From assembly GCF_031454135.1 (NCBI RefSeq), contig NZ_JAVDQF010000001.1:1116001-1180000 (forward strand): a stretch of 64,000 nt of DNA, given 5' to 3'. This document shows, piece after piece, positions 35,222 through 43,505 of this stretch. The first letter of the stretch is position 1; each line of letters opens with the position of its first letter. This DNA comes from Arthrobacter russicus (GTDB lineage Bacteria > Actinomycetota > Actinomycetes > Actinomycetales > Micrococcaceae). The translations under genes and the position numbers were made by a program. The notes below the pieces were generated by a model. The model did no database searches and was not told where the DNA came from. It was given only the letters and a program-made list of their open reading frames with translations.

Positions 35222-36382
35222 ATGGCGACCATCCGCGCCCTCGTCCCGACCCAACTCGAACGCCGCATGAAAACCCCGGCTTTCGGCCGCCGGGCCTTGC
35301 TGGCCGGGTTCGGCATCGGCGCGCTCGGCGCGCTGACCGGCTGCCGGGCCGAAGGTTTCGCCCCTTCGGCAGTGCCGAACGGGAACATCGGCAGCAACCT
35401 GAACATCTACACCTGGGGCGACTACAGCGACCCCGCGAACCTCGAGGAGTTCGGCCGGCAAGGCGTCCAGGTGCAAACCGACAGCTTCGCCTCGAACGAG
35501 GAGCTGATTGCCAAGCTCGGCGCGACCCGCGGCACCAGCGGCTACGACATCGTGGTGCCCACCAGCACCTACTTGACCTTGATGAGCAAGAACGGGCTGT
35601 TGGAGAAGCTGGATCTGGGCAAAATCCCCAATCTGGCCAATCTCGACCCGGAGTTCCAGGATTCCATCGCGGATCCGCAGAATGCCTACGCCGTCTGCAA
35701 GAATTGGGGAACCACTGGATTCCTCTACGACAGCACCGTGATCAACCGGCCGATGAACTCCTGGGCAGATTTCCTGGAGGCGGCGCAGAACGAGGCGAGC
35801 AACAATGTCTCGCTTCTGGAAGACCCCGCGGAAATCGCGGTCATCTATTTGGCCGCCAAGGGATACGATCCGCTCAGTACCGATCCCAAAATCGTCGCCG
35901 AATGCGCCGATTACCTGACCAACCAACTCGCGCCGCATGTGCGGGCGTTCAGCTCCACCCCGCAGAATTTCATCATCCAGGGCTCCATGACCCTGGTGCA
36001 CGCGTTCAACGGCGACGCCCGCCGGGGTTACTTAGAAGCGGAGAACCCGGAACGCTGGAAGTGGGTATTCCCCACGCCCACCGCGAATCGCTGGATGGAC
36101 ACCTGGGCGATCCCGGTCGGAGTGCAGCACCCCGATGCCGCCTACGCGTTCATCAACTTCATGCTGCAACCGGATCAGGCCCTGAAAGACGTCGACTACA
36201 TCGGCTACTCCACCGGGCTGACCGGCCAGCGCGAGTTGGCCGAGGCCGCCGGCTTGAAAATGCTCGACGTGCTTTTCCCGCCCGCCGAGATCCTCGACCG
36301 GCTGGTCAGTTTGGAAATCACCGAAGCCAGCGGCGCCTGGGTGGACATGTACGGCGCAATGCAAGCGAAAGCAGGTGCCTGA
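35222..36382 (+). CDS. potD: Polyamine-binding lipoprotein, PotD-like
   Basis: The product is 386 residues. A twin-arginine-like segment FGRRALLAGFGIGALGALTG leads to a lipobox Cys41 (LTGC). The mature protein begins as type-II binding proteins for polyamines do: LNIYTWGDYSDPANLEEF, then GYDIVVPTSTYLTLM, and ends with the helical C-lobe. NWGTTGFLYDSTVI and WVFPTPTANRWMDTWAIP hold the aromatic/acidic ligand-cage positions known from PotD/PotF. It delivers putrescine or spermidine to the permease. The start is 1 bp after potA, and the stop overlaps the potB ATG (TGATG). Confidence 0.9.
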   Translation: MATIRALVPTQLERRMKTPAFGRRALLAGFGIGALGALTGCRAEGFAPSAVPNGNIGSNLNIYTWGDYSDPANLEEFGRQGVQVQTDSFASNEELIAKLGATRGTSGYDIVVPTSTYLTLMSKNGLLEKLDLGKIPNLANLDPEFQDSIADPQNAYAVCKNWGTTGFLYDSTVINRPMNSWADFLEAAQNEASNNVSLLEDPAEIAVIYLAAKGYDPLSTDPKIVAECADYLTNQLAPHVRAFSSTPQNFIIQGSMTLVHAFNGDARRGYLEAENPERWKWVFPTPTANRWMDTWAIPVGVQHPDAAYAFINFMLQPDQALKDVDYIGYSTGLTGQRELAEAAGLKMLDVLFPPAEILDRLVSLEITEASGAWVDMYGAMQAKAGA

Positions 36383-37405
36383 TGGCTGCTCGGACAGCTC
36401 CGAACCGGCCGACGTCGAACCTGTCCGCGGCGCCGGCCAAGGCCCGCAAACGCGGCGGCGGCACCGCACTGGCTTTCCCCACCTGGGCGTTCCTGCTGTT
36501 CTTCTTCGTCATGCCGATCGGCCTCGTCCTCTGGTACAGCTTCGGCCAGAAGCCGGATTTGTTCAGTGCCCACGACAACTCGGTGTTCAGCTTCGACCGC
36601 TATTTCGAGGCGCTCAACGAGACCTTTTTGAAGACGTTCTGGAACACCCTGGGCATCGGCTTGACCGGGACGCTCATCTGCTTGCTGATCGCGGTGCCGT
36701 TCGCCTATTGGCTGGCGATCAAGGCGCCTGGCTGGTTCCGGCCGTTGGGCCTGGCCCTGGTCCTGGTGCCGTTCTGGACGAATTTCCTGGTGCGCACCCT
36801 GGGCTGGCAGATCCTGCTGGCACCGGAGGGCCCGGTCTCCAACTGGCTGCAGCAACTGGGCCTGAGCGCCGCACCGTTGGACTTCCTGTATACCCGCGGG
36901 GCGGTCCAATTGGGGCGTGGTCTACAACTACCTGCCGCTGATGATCCTGCCGCTTTTCGTGGCCATCGACCGGGCCGGGCCGGCGTTGCGCGAAGCCAGC
37001 CGGGACCTCGGCGCCAACCGCTGGCGCACCTTTTTCACCATCACCTTGCCACTGGCCACGCCCGGCATCGCCTCCGGCGCTTTGCTGGTCTTCATCCCGC
37101 TGATGGGTGATTACGTGACCGCATCGGTATTGGGCGGCGCACAGGGCAATATGGTGGGCCAGCTGGTGGCCAACCAGTTCAATGTGGCGCAGAACTGGGC
37201 ACTCGGATCGGCCATGGCGGTGGTGCTGATGCTGTTCATCGCGGCCGCGGTGCTCTGCGCCGGGCTGCTCGCCTTCCTGGCCAGAGCGCTGATCCGACGG
37301 AACCGGCGGATCGACCTGAGCCAACTTAAACCGAGCCAGCTGGCCGGCATCGGTCCGAAAGCCGGAATCCATCAAAAAGGAGGCCCCGATGAAACGCCGA
37401 ACTGA
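36382..37405 (+). pseudogene. potB: Polyamine ABC permease PotB-like, disrupted by a +1 frameshift
   Basis: The first part (36382 to about 36911) encodes an intact N-terminal half: cytoplasmic basic segment, FPTWAFLLFFFVMPIGLVLW, and helices up to DFLYTRGAVQLG. The same protein continues in the next frame from 36917 as VVYNYLPLMILPLFVAIDRAG with the coupling loop LREASRDLGANRWRTFFTITLPLATPG, ending at TGA 37403-37405. Removing one G from the GGGG at 36912-36915 restores a single 340-codon potB. The overlap with potC (17 bp) and the upstream spacing are normal. This is either a genuine inactivating mutation or a homopolymer error in the assembly. As written, the frame-1 product would be nonfunctional. 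Confidence 0.85.
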
Positions 37406-38255
37406 TCCGCTCACGGTGCTGCTGGGCGTCTTGGGTATTTTGGTCTTCGCTTTCCTCTTCCTGCCGATCGTGGTGATCCTGGTCTATTCCTTCAACAACG
37501 GCACGCTGCTGGCGGCATGGCGGGGATTCGGTTTCGACGCCTACTCCGCGGCTGCCGGCAACTCCGTGATCCGCGGCGCCGTGCTGACCTCGTTGACCGC
37601 TGCAGCCGGATCCGCGCTGCTCGCCACGGTGCTGGGCACCTTGGGCGGCATCGCCCTGGCCCGCTCTTCGCTGGCCCAGTCGAAATCCGTGAAATTCTGG
37701 GCCATCGGGTTGACCGTGCTGCTCGGCTTGACCATGGTCACCCCGGAAATCGTCGATGCCGTCTCGCTCTTGCCGTGGTTCGTTTCCCTAGGCACGGATC
37801 TGGGCATCACTCCCCTGAACAACGGATTGGTCCGTCTGGTGATCGCGCACAGCGTGGTCTCGATCGCGATCGTGACCTTCATCGTCCGGGCCCGGATGCA
37901 GGGCGTGGACCAATCGCTCGAAGAAGCCGCCGAGGATCTTTACGCCAGCCGGTGGCATGCCTTCTGGCAAGTGACCTTCCCGATCGCCGCACCGGGCATC
38001 CTCGCCGGCGCCCTGATGTCCTTCACGATCAGTCTGGACAACACCATCGTCTCCAGCTTCGTGCAGGTTCCGGGCACTACCCCGTGGCCGGTCTACATCT
38101 TCTCTTCGCTCAAAGTCGGTTTGAAACCCGAAGTCGCAGCGGTTTCCGCAGTGATGTTCCTGCTGACCCTGCTGGCCTTGGCCTTTGTGGCAATCGTCTT
38201 GCGGCGCACCGGCGGATCCACGAAAGAAATCGCCGCGACCATGACGGGAGGCTGA
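37389..38255 (+). CDS. potC: Polyamine ABC permease, PotC-like
   Basis: The product is 288 residues with six helices, starting at ATG 37389 behind AAAGGAGGCC. The coupling loop LEEAAEDLYASRWHAFWQVTFPIAAPGILAGALMSFTISLDN is highly characteristic of PotC, including the SLDNTIVSSF stretch. It pairs with PotB to form the channel. It overlaps the end of potB by 17 bp and lies 1 bp before a cupin gene. If potB is truly frameshifted, this subunit would lack its partner. Confidence 0.92.
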   Translation: MKRRTDPLTVLLGVLGILVFAFLFLPIVVILVYSFNNGTLLAAWRGFGFDAYSAAAGNSVIRGAVLTSLTAAAGSALLATVLGTLGGIALARSSLAQSKSVKFWAIGLTVLLGLTMVTPEIVDAVSLLPWFVSLGTDLGITPLNNGLVRLVIAHSVVSIAIVTFIVRARMQGVDQSLEEAAEDLYASRWHAFWQVTFPIAAPGILAGALMSFTISLDNTIVSSFVQVPGTTPWPVYIFSSLKVGLKPEVAAVSAVMFLLTLLALAFVAIVLRRTGGSTKEIAATMTGG

Positions 38256-38256
38256 A

Positions 38257-38640
38257 ATGGAACCGAATACCGCGATCCGCGCCGCCGACGTCGTGGTCGT
38301 GCTCGAAGACATCGAACCGCGGCGGCTGCACTCGGCGAGCGCGCAGGACGGCGCGACCGAATTGGGAATCCTCGGCGGCGTCGAATTCGGCATCTGGGAA
38401 ATGACCGAGGGCACGGCGAGCGACACCGAAAATGACGAGGTGTTCCTGGTGATCTCCGGTTCGGCGACCATCGATTTCCCCCAGGAACGGCGGTCTCTGC
38501 GCGTCGGCCCCGGCGATCTGGTCCGGCTCGGCGCCGGAACCCGAACCACCTGGACCGTGCACGAGCAGCTCCGCAAGCTCTACCTGACCCTCCCGGACGA
38601 CACTCCAGGCCCGATCGACGAAAGCGGACCCCATGACTGA
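38257..38640 (+). CDS. Cupin-domain protein
   Basis: This 127-residue single-domain cupin has EFGIWEMTEGTASDTENDEVFLVISGSATIDF and a closing GPGDLVRLGAGTRTTWTV segment. The metal-ligand positions are partly kept (Glu of NDEVFLV; the His expected before it is Asp/Asn here), so it may not bind metal in the standard way. This subfamily (DUF861-like) is frequently found in polyamine and ureide operons, where it may aid amine-derived aldehyde handling. It overlaps the aldehyde dehydrogenase start by 8 bp. Confidence 0.8.
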   Translation: MEPNTAIRAADVVVVLEDIEPRRLHSASAQDGATELGILGGVEFGIWEMTEGTASDTENDEVFLVISGSATIDFPQERRSLRVGPGDLVRLGAGTRTTWTVHEQLRKLYLTLPDDTPGPIDESGPHD

Positions 38641-40141
38641 ACTCGAATCCTTGTACTTCGACGGCGGCTACCACCCGGCATCCGGGCCCCGGATGGAGCT
38701 GCGCAATCCGGCCACCGGGCAACTACTCGGGAGCTTCGCCGAAGCAGCGCCGGAGGACGTCGCAGCGGCGGTGGCCGCGGCCAAGCGTGCACTGCCCGGG
38801 TGGTCCGGCGCGACGCCAGCGGAACGCTCGGCGGCGATGCTCCGGTTGGCCGCCGAGCTCGGCGAACGCGCCGAGGAACTGGCGCAGCTCGAATCCAGCC
38901 AGGGCGGCAAAGCGATCCGGTTGGCCCGTGAATTCGATGTGCCCGGCACCGTGGACAACGCCGAGTTCTTCGCCGGAGCAGCCCGGCACCTCAACGGCCT
39001 CGCGGCCGGCGAGTATTCGCCGGAGCACACCTCGATGGTCCGTCGGGAGGCGATCGGCGTGGTCGGTTCGATCTCGCCGTGGAACTACCCGTTGCAGATG
39101 GCCGGCTGGAAAATCCTGCCGGCGATCGCTGCCGGCAACACGATCGTGCTCAAACCTTCAGAACTCACCCCGGGAAGCACCTTGCTGTTCGCCGAAGCGG
39201 CGAGCGCCGCCGGGATCCCGCCCGGTGTGGTCAACGTCGTGGTCGGCACCGGGCAGCGCACCGGCGAAGCCCTGGTCCGGCATCCCGACGTGGCCATGAC
39301 TTCGTTCACCGGCTCCACCGCCGTCGGCCGCAAAATCATGGCAATGGCCAGTGAACGCGGCAATCGGGTGCATCTGGAACTCGGCGGGAAGGCGCCTTTC
39401 GTGGTCTTCGAGGACGCCGATCTGGAAGCTGCTGCGCAGGGTGCGGTCGCCGGTTCGTTGATCAACGGCGGGCAGGATTGCACCGCGGCCACCCGGGCGT
39501 ATGTGCACCGCAGTTTGTTCCCCCGGTTCTTGGACCGGGTCGGCAAGCTGATGCGGGCCGTGCGGGTGGGCGACCCTTCGGACCCGGAAACCGATCTGGG
39601 CTCGCTGATTTCGACGGCGCACCGCGACCGGGTGGCCGGATTCGTCCAGCGGGCCGCCGAGGCCGGAGCCACGGTGCACTGCGGCGGCGCGGTACCGGCA
39701 GCTGCGGATCCGGCCGGCGCGTTCTACTCGCCCACTTTGCTCAGCGGCATCGCCCAGGACGCCGAGGCAGTCCAGCAGGAGATCTTCGGACCGGTTCTGG
39801 TCGCGCTCCCCTTCGACAGCGAAGCGGAAGCGATCCGGCTGGCCAATGACACTCCTTTCGGCCTCGCCGCTTCGGTGTGGACCAAGGACGTGGCCCGCGC
39901 GATGCGCGCCAGCGCCGCGATCCAGGCTGGCTGCGTCTGGGTGAACGACCATATTCCGATCATCTCCGAAATGCCGCACGGCGGATACAAAGCCTCCGGC
40001 TTCGGCAAAGACATGTCGGTGTATTCGCTCGAGGAGTACACCAATATCAAACACGTGATGATCGAGCGCGACGGCACCGCGGCCAAAGCCTGGCACCGCA
40101 CGGTTTTCGCCAGCTCGGACCCCGCCGGGAAGTTGCCGTGA
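38633..40141 (+). CDS. NAD-dependent aminobutyraldehyde/betaine-aldehyde dehydrogenase
   Basis: This 502-residue ALDH-superfamily enzyme contains ISPWNYPLQMAGWKILPAIAAGN, SFTGSTAVGRKIM, general base Glu in HLELGGKAPFVVF and catalytic Cys in NGGQDCTAATR, followed by EIFGPVLVALPFD. The closest visible resemblance is to gamma-aminobutyraldehyde and betaine-aldehyde dehydrogenases (PatD/PuuC). It would oxidise 4-aminobutanal from putrescine to GABA, using NAD. Position after the transporter and cupin fits this. The stop overlaps the following GTG start. Confidence 0.9.
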   Translation: MTELESLYFDGGYHPASGPRMELRNPATGQLLGSFAEAAPEDVAAAVAAAKRALPGWSGATPAERSAAMLRLAAELGERAEELAQLESSQGGKAIRLAREFDVPGTVDNAEFFAGAARHLNGLAAGEYSPEHTSMVRREAIGVVGSISPWNYPLQMAGWKILPAIAAGNTIVLKPSELTPGSTLLFAEAASAAGIPPGVVNVVVGTGQRTGEALVRHPDVAMTSFTGSTAVGRKIMAMASERGNRVHLELGGKAPFVVFEDADLEAAAQGAVAGSLINGGQDCTAATRAYVHRSLFPRFLDRVGKLMRAVRVGDPSDPETDLGSLISTAHRDRVAGFVQRAAEAGATVHCGGAVPAAADPAGAFYSPTLLSGIAQDAEAVQQEIFGPVLVALPFDSEAEAIRLANDTPFGLAASVWTKDVARAMRASAAIQAGCVWVNDHIPIISEMPHGGYKASGFGKDMSVYSLEEYTNIKHVMIERDGTAAKAWHRTVFASSDPAGKLP

Positions 40142-41511
40142 CGGTCAACGGCGAAGTCTCTTTCTGGTTCGATCCGCTGCCGGAACCCGGGCCGGGGCTG
40201 CCCGGCGACGCGGAAGCGGACGTGGCCATCGTGGGCGGCGGTTTCACCGGTCTGTGGACCGCCTACTACCTGGCCAAGGCCCGGCCCGGGCTGCGGATCA
40301 CGGTGCTCGAACAACGGTTCTGCGGCTACGGCGCCTCCGGGCGCAACGGCGGCTGGCTGACCAATAGCATCACCGGCGGCCGGGCATCGTACGCCGCAGC
40401 GGGCAAGTCCGCGGTGGAAGAGTTCCAAGCGGCGATGAACCAGACCGTCGACGAAGTCATCCGGATCGCCGCCGAAGAAGGCATCGACGCCGATCTGCTG
40501 CGCGGCGGGGAACTGACCGTGGCCCGGAATCCTGCGCAATGGCAGCGCGCCCAAGCCTTCGCCGCAGCCGAAGCGCAATGGCGCGGCGCCGACGTGGTGC
40601 TGCTTTCCGCCCCGGAACTCGCCGAGCGGCTGCAGGTCGCCGGTGGACTGGGCGGCACCTGGCAGCCGCACTGCGCCCGGCTCAATCCGGTGAAACTGCT
40701 GCGCGGGCTGCTCCGGACGGTCCGTTCGCTCGGCGTACAGGTCTTCGAGTCCAGCAAAGTGCTCTCGATCGAACCCGGGCTGGTGCGCACCGAACGCGGC
40801 GAGGTGCGCGCACCTCAGATCGTCCGCGCCACCGAAGGGTTCACCGCGCAACTGCCCGGCCTGCGCCGCCGCTGGCTGCCGCTGAATTCTTCGATGATCG
40901 TCACCGAGCCGCTCGGGCCGGAAGCCTGGAACCGGATCGGTTGGCAAGGCGGCGAAACCGTGGGCGACTTCGCCCACGTCTACATGTACGCGCAGCGCAC
41001 CGCGGACGGCAGGATCGCGCTGGGCGGCCGGGGCAAACCCTATCGTTTCGGTTCCGCGGTGGATGCGGACGGCGCGACCCCGGAAGCGACGTTGGCGTCG
41101 CTCACCAAGCTGCTGCGCGAAATGTTCCCGGCGGCAGCACCGGCCCGGATCGAGCACGTCTGGAGCGGCACCCTGGGCGTACCACGGGATTGGCGCGCCT
41201 CGGTGACCTACGACGCCGGCACCGGGCTGGCCGCCGCGGGCGGATATGTGGGCACCGGAGTGGCGACCACGAATCTGGCCGGGCGGACGTTGCGCGATCT
41301 GCTGCTCGGTACCGATTCAGAGTTGGCCCGGCTGCCCTGGGTGAATCGGAAAGTCCAGCAATGGGAACCCGAGCCCTTGCGCTGGCTCGCGGTCAATGGG
41401 CTCTACGCCGCCTACCGGGCCGCCGATGCGCAGGAATCCGCCGGCGCCCGAGCCGGTGCCGGCACGTCATTCATCGCCAGCGTGGCCGATCGGATCTCCG
41501 GGCACCGCTGA
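40138..41511 (+). CDS. FAD-dependent oxidoreductase, second amine-oxidase paralogue
   Basis: The product is 457 residues from GTG 40138 (GTGA overlap with the ALDH stop). The FAD motif ADVAIVGGGFTGLWTAYYLAK lies near residue 30, then GYGASGRNGGWLTNSITGG, and near the end WSGTLGVPRDWRASVTYDAGTGLAAAGGYVGTGVA. It has the same DAO fold as the oxidase at 32598, but they differ in length and termini, so they probably act on different amines or on successive steps. It ends the polyamine operon. Confidence 0.88.
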   Translation: MTVNGEVSFWFDPLPEPGPGLPGDAEADVAIVGGGFTGLWTAYYLAKARPGLRITVLEQRFCGYGASGRNGGWLTNSITGGRASYAAAGKSAVEEFQAAMNQTVDEVIRIAAEEGIDADLLRGGELTVARNPAQWQRAQAFAAAEAQWRGADVVLLSAPELAERLQVAGGLGGTWQPHCARLNPVKLLRGLLRTVRSLGVQVFESSKVLSIEPGLVRTERGEVRAPQIVRATEGFTAQLPGLRRRWLPLNSSMIVTEPLGPEAWNRIGWQGGETVGDFAHVYMYAQRTADGRIALGGRGKPYRFGSAVDADGATPEATLASLTKLLREMFPAAAPARIEHVWSGTLGVPRDWRASVTYDAGTGLAAAGGYVGTGVATTNLAGRTLRDLLLGTDSELARLPWVNRKVQQWEPEPLRWLAVNGLYAAYRAADAQESAGARAGAGTSFIASVADRISGHR

Positions 41512-41533
41512 ACTCCGGACCGCCGGCCAGCAG

Positions 41534-41608
41534 CAGAGTCCGCGGATGGCCCGGTTGGGCCGGGAAATCACCGATTCCGGCAGCCGAATCCGCATTTCGC
41601 GGACTCTG
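41534..41608. terminator. Palindromic region between convergent genes
   Basis: An 11-bp inverted repeat CAGAGTCCGCG / CGCGGACTCTG (41534-41544 and 41598-41608) encloses a small hairpin GGCCC-GGTT-GGGCC (41548-41561). Downstream is a 15-bp imperfect tandem repeat (CTCTGYTGCCGGAAA). It is likely a bidirectional, T-poor terminator for the oxidase (+) and Lrp (-) genes. Confidence 0.5.
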
Positions 41609-41646
41609 TTGCCGGAAACTCTGCTGCCGGAATCAGGCACCGGAGC

Positions 41647-42108
41647 CTACCGCGTCCCCCAGTTGTACAACTGTTTCTGCAACTTCAAATACATGAACGA
41701 CTCGGTGGAAACCACCTGCGGAGCCGTCCGGATCCGGCCCAGGACATCGAGCAGATGCTCATCGTCTTCGCAGACCACCTCCACCAGGAGGTCGAAACTA
41801 CCGGCCGTGATCACGATGTAGTCGACTTCGGGAAAAGCCTCGAAGTTCTCCGCGACGGCCTGCAGATCACCGGACACCCGGACTCCGATCATCGCCTGCC
41901 GGGTGAAACCGACTTTCACCGGATCGGTGACCGCGACGATCTGCAGCAATTTCGAATCGATCAGCCGCTTCACCCGTTGCCGCACCGCGGCCTCGGACAG
42001 TCCTACGGATTCGGCAATCGCGGCGTACGGTTTCCGGCCATCGGCCTGCAGCTCCTCGATGATCCGCTTGGCGAGCTCATCGAGGAGCTGCGGCTCGGAG
42101 CCGTTCAC
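41647..42108 (-). CDS. Lrp/AsnC-family regulator
   Basis: The product is 153 residues from GTG 42108 (GTGA overlap with the upstream aminotransferase stop). The HTH reads LAKRIIEELQADGRKPYAAIAESVGLSEAAVRQRVKRLIDSKLL, and the RAM domain DYIVITAGSFDLLVEVVCEDDEHLLDVL. It is the last gene of a three-gene unit with an aminotransferase and a semialdehyde dehydrogenase, and adjacent to the polyamine operon, so amines or amino acids such as beta-alanine or GABA are the likely effectors. PtrR/PatR-like regulators of this type are known in other bacteria. Confidence 0.87.
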   Translation of the reverse strand: MNGSEPQLLDELAKRIIEELQADGRKPYAAIAESVGLSEAAVRQRVKRLIDSKLLQIVAVTDPVKVGFTRQAMIGVRVSGDLQAVAENFEAFPEVDYIVITAGSFDLLVEVVCEDDEHLLDVLGRIRTAPQVVSTESFMYLKLQKQLYNWGTR

Positions 42109-43493
42109 GGTTGCGGTCGCCCGGTGTTCGCCGCCACGTAGGAGTCGGCGATCGTGAGTGCTTCGTCGATGATCGCCAAGCCGCGCCGCAGGTCTTGCTC
42201 CGAGATCACTAGCGGCGGGGCCACGTGCACCCGGTTGAAATGCGTGAACGGCCACAGCCCTGCGGCTTTGCAGGCCGCGGCCACTTCGTTCATCGGCGCC
42301 GCCGCCTCGGCGGAGGCGTTGAACGGGACCAGCGGTTCCCGGCTCTGCGGATCCCGCACCAGCTCGACCGCCCAGAACAGGCCCCGGCCCCGGATCTCGC
42401 CGACGCTCGGATGGCTTTGCGCCCAACGTTCCAGTTCCGGACGCACCACCCGTTCGCCCAGATCACGGACCCGTTCCAGAATTGCTTCGTCTTCGAACAC
42501 GCGCACCGTTTCGACGCCCACCGCGCAAGCCAAGGGATGCCCGGAGTAGGTCAGGCCGCCCGGGTAGGCACGCTCGGCGAAGGTCGCCGCGATCGCGTCG
42601 GAGATCAGTACGCCGCCCAGCGGCACGTACCCCGAGTTGATTCCCTTGGCGAAGGTGAGCAGATCCGGGACCACATCGAAAGCGTCCACCGCGAACCACT
42701 CGCCGATCCGGCCGAAGCCGACCATCACCTCGTCGGCGATGTACACCAGGCCATAGCGGTCGCAGATCTCCCGAACGCCCTGCAGGTATCCCGGCGGCGG
42801 CACCAGGACCCCATTGGTGCCGACCACGGTTTCCAAGATGATCCCGGCGACGGTCCCTGGCCCCTCGAGTTGGATCACCGATTCCAGATGCTCCAGGGCC
42901 CGCTGGGTTTCCTCTTCCGCGGAGGCCGCATGGAAGGCCGAGCGGTAAGCATAAGGCCCGAAGAAGTGCACCACCGAAGCGTCACCGGGGTCGTTGGCCC
43001 AGCGGCGGGGTTCCCCGGTGAGGCTCATCGCCGTCGTGGTACCGCCGTGGTAGCTGCGGTATGCGGCGAGGATTTTCCGCCGTCCGGTGTGCTGCCGGGC
43101 CATTCGGACCGCATGTTCGTTGGCGTCGGCCCCGCCGTTGGTGAAGAACACCTGGTTCAGCTCGCCGGGCGCGCGCTCGGCGAGCAAACGCGCCAGTTCG
43201 CCGCGGACGTCGTTGGCGAAGGCCGGCTGGATGGTCGCCAGCTTGTCCGCTTGGCGTTTGATCGCAGCCACCAACCGCGGATGCTGGTGGCCCAAGTTCA
43301 GGTTGACCAGTTGCGAGGAGAAGTCGAGGTACTGGTTCCCGTCGTAATCCCAAAAGGTCGAACCCGATCCCCCGGCTACCGGCAACGGATCGATCTTGGC
43401 TTGCGCGGACCAGGAGTGGAAGACGTGCTGACGGTCATCGGCTTTGACCTGGGCCTTGGCGGCTTGCTGCGCATTCTGGGTCTCGGTGCTCAT
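42105..43493 (-). CDS. Class-III aminotransferase (beta-alanine/omega-amino acid)
   Basis: This 462-residue PLP enzyme contains VFFTNGGADANEHAVRMARQ, YRSYHGGTTTAMSLTGEPR, LVYIADEVMVGFGRIGEWF and Lys in LTFAKGINSGYVPLGG. The GGADANEHA and EVMVGFGR forms are typical of omega-amino-acid:pyruvate/oxoglutarate transaminases. It lies upstream of an Lrp gene and 12 bp downstream of a CoA-acylating semialdehyde dehydrogenase, which suggests conversion of beta-alanine to malonate semialdehyde. The ATG at 43493 follows GAGAGGATCGAAGC. Confidence 0.88.
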   Translation of the reverse strand: MSTETQNAQQAAKAQVKADDRQHVFHSWSAQAKIDPLPVAGGSGSTFWDYDGNQYLDFSSQLVNLNLGHQHPRLVAAIKRQADKLATIQPAFANDVRGELARLLAERAPGELNQVFFTNGGADANEHAVRMARQHTGRRKILAAYRSYHGGTTTAMSLTGEPRRWANDPGDASVVHFFGPYAYRSAFHAASAEEETQRALEHLESVIQLEGPGTVAGIILETVVGTNGVLVPPPGYLQGVREICDRYGLVYIADEVMVGFGRIGEWFAVDAFDVVPDLLTFAKGINSGYVPLGGVLISDAIAATFAERAYPGGLTYSGHPLACAVGVETVRVFEDEAILERVRDLGERVVRPELERWAQSHPSVGEIRGRGLFWAVELVRDPQSREPLVPFNASAEAAAPMNEVAAACKAAGLWPFTHFNRVHVAPPLVISEQDLRRGLAIIDEALTIADSYVAANTGRPQP

Positions 43494-43505
43494 GCTTCGA
43501 TCCTC

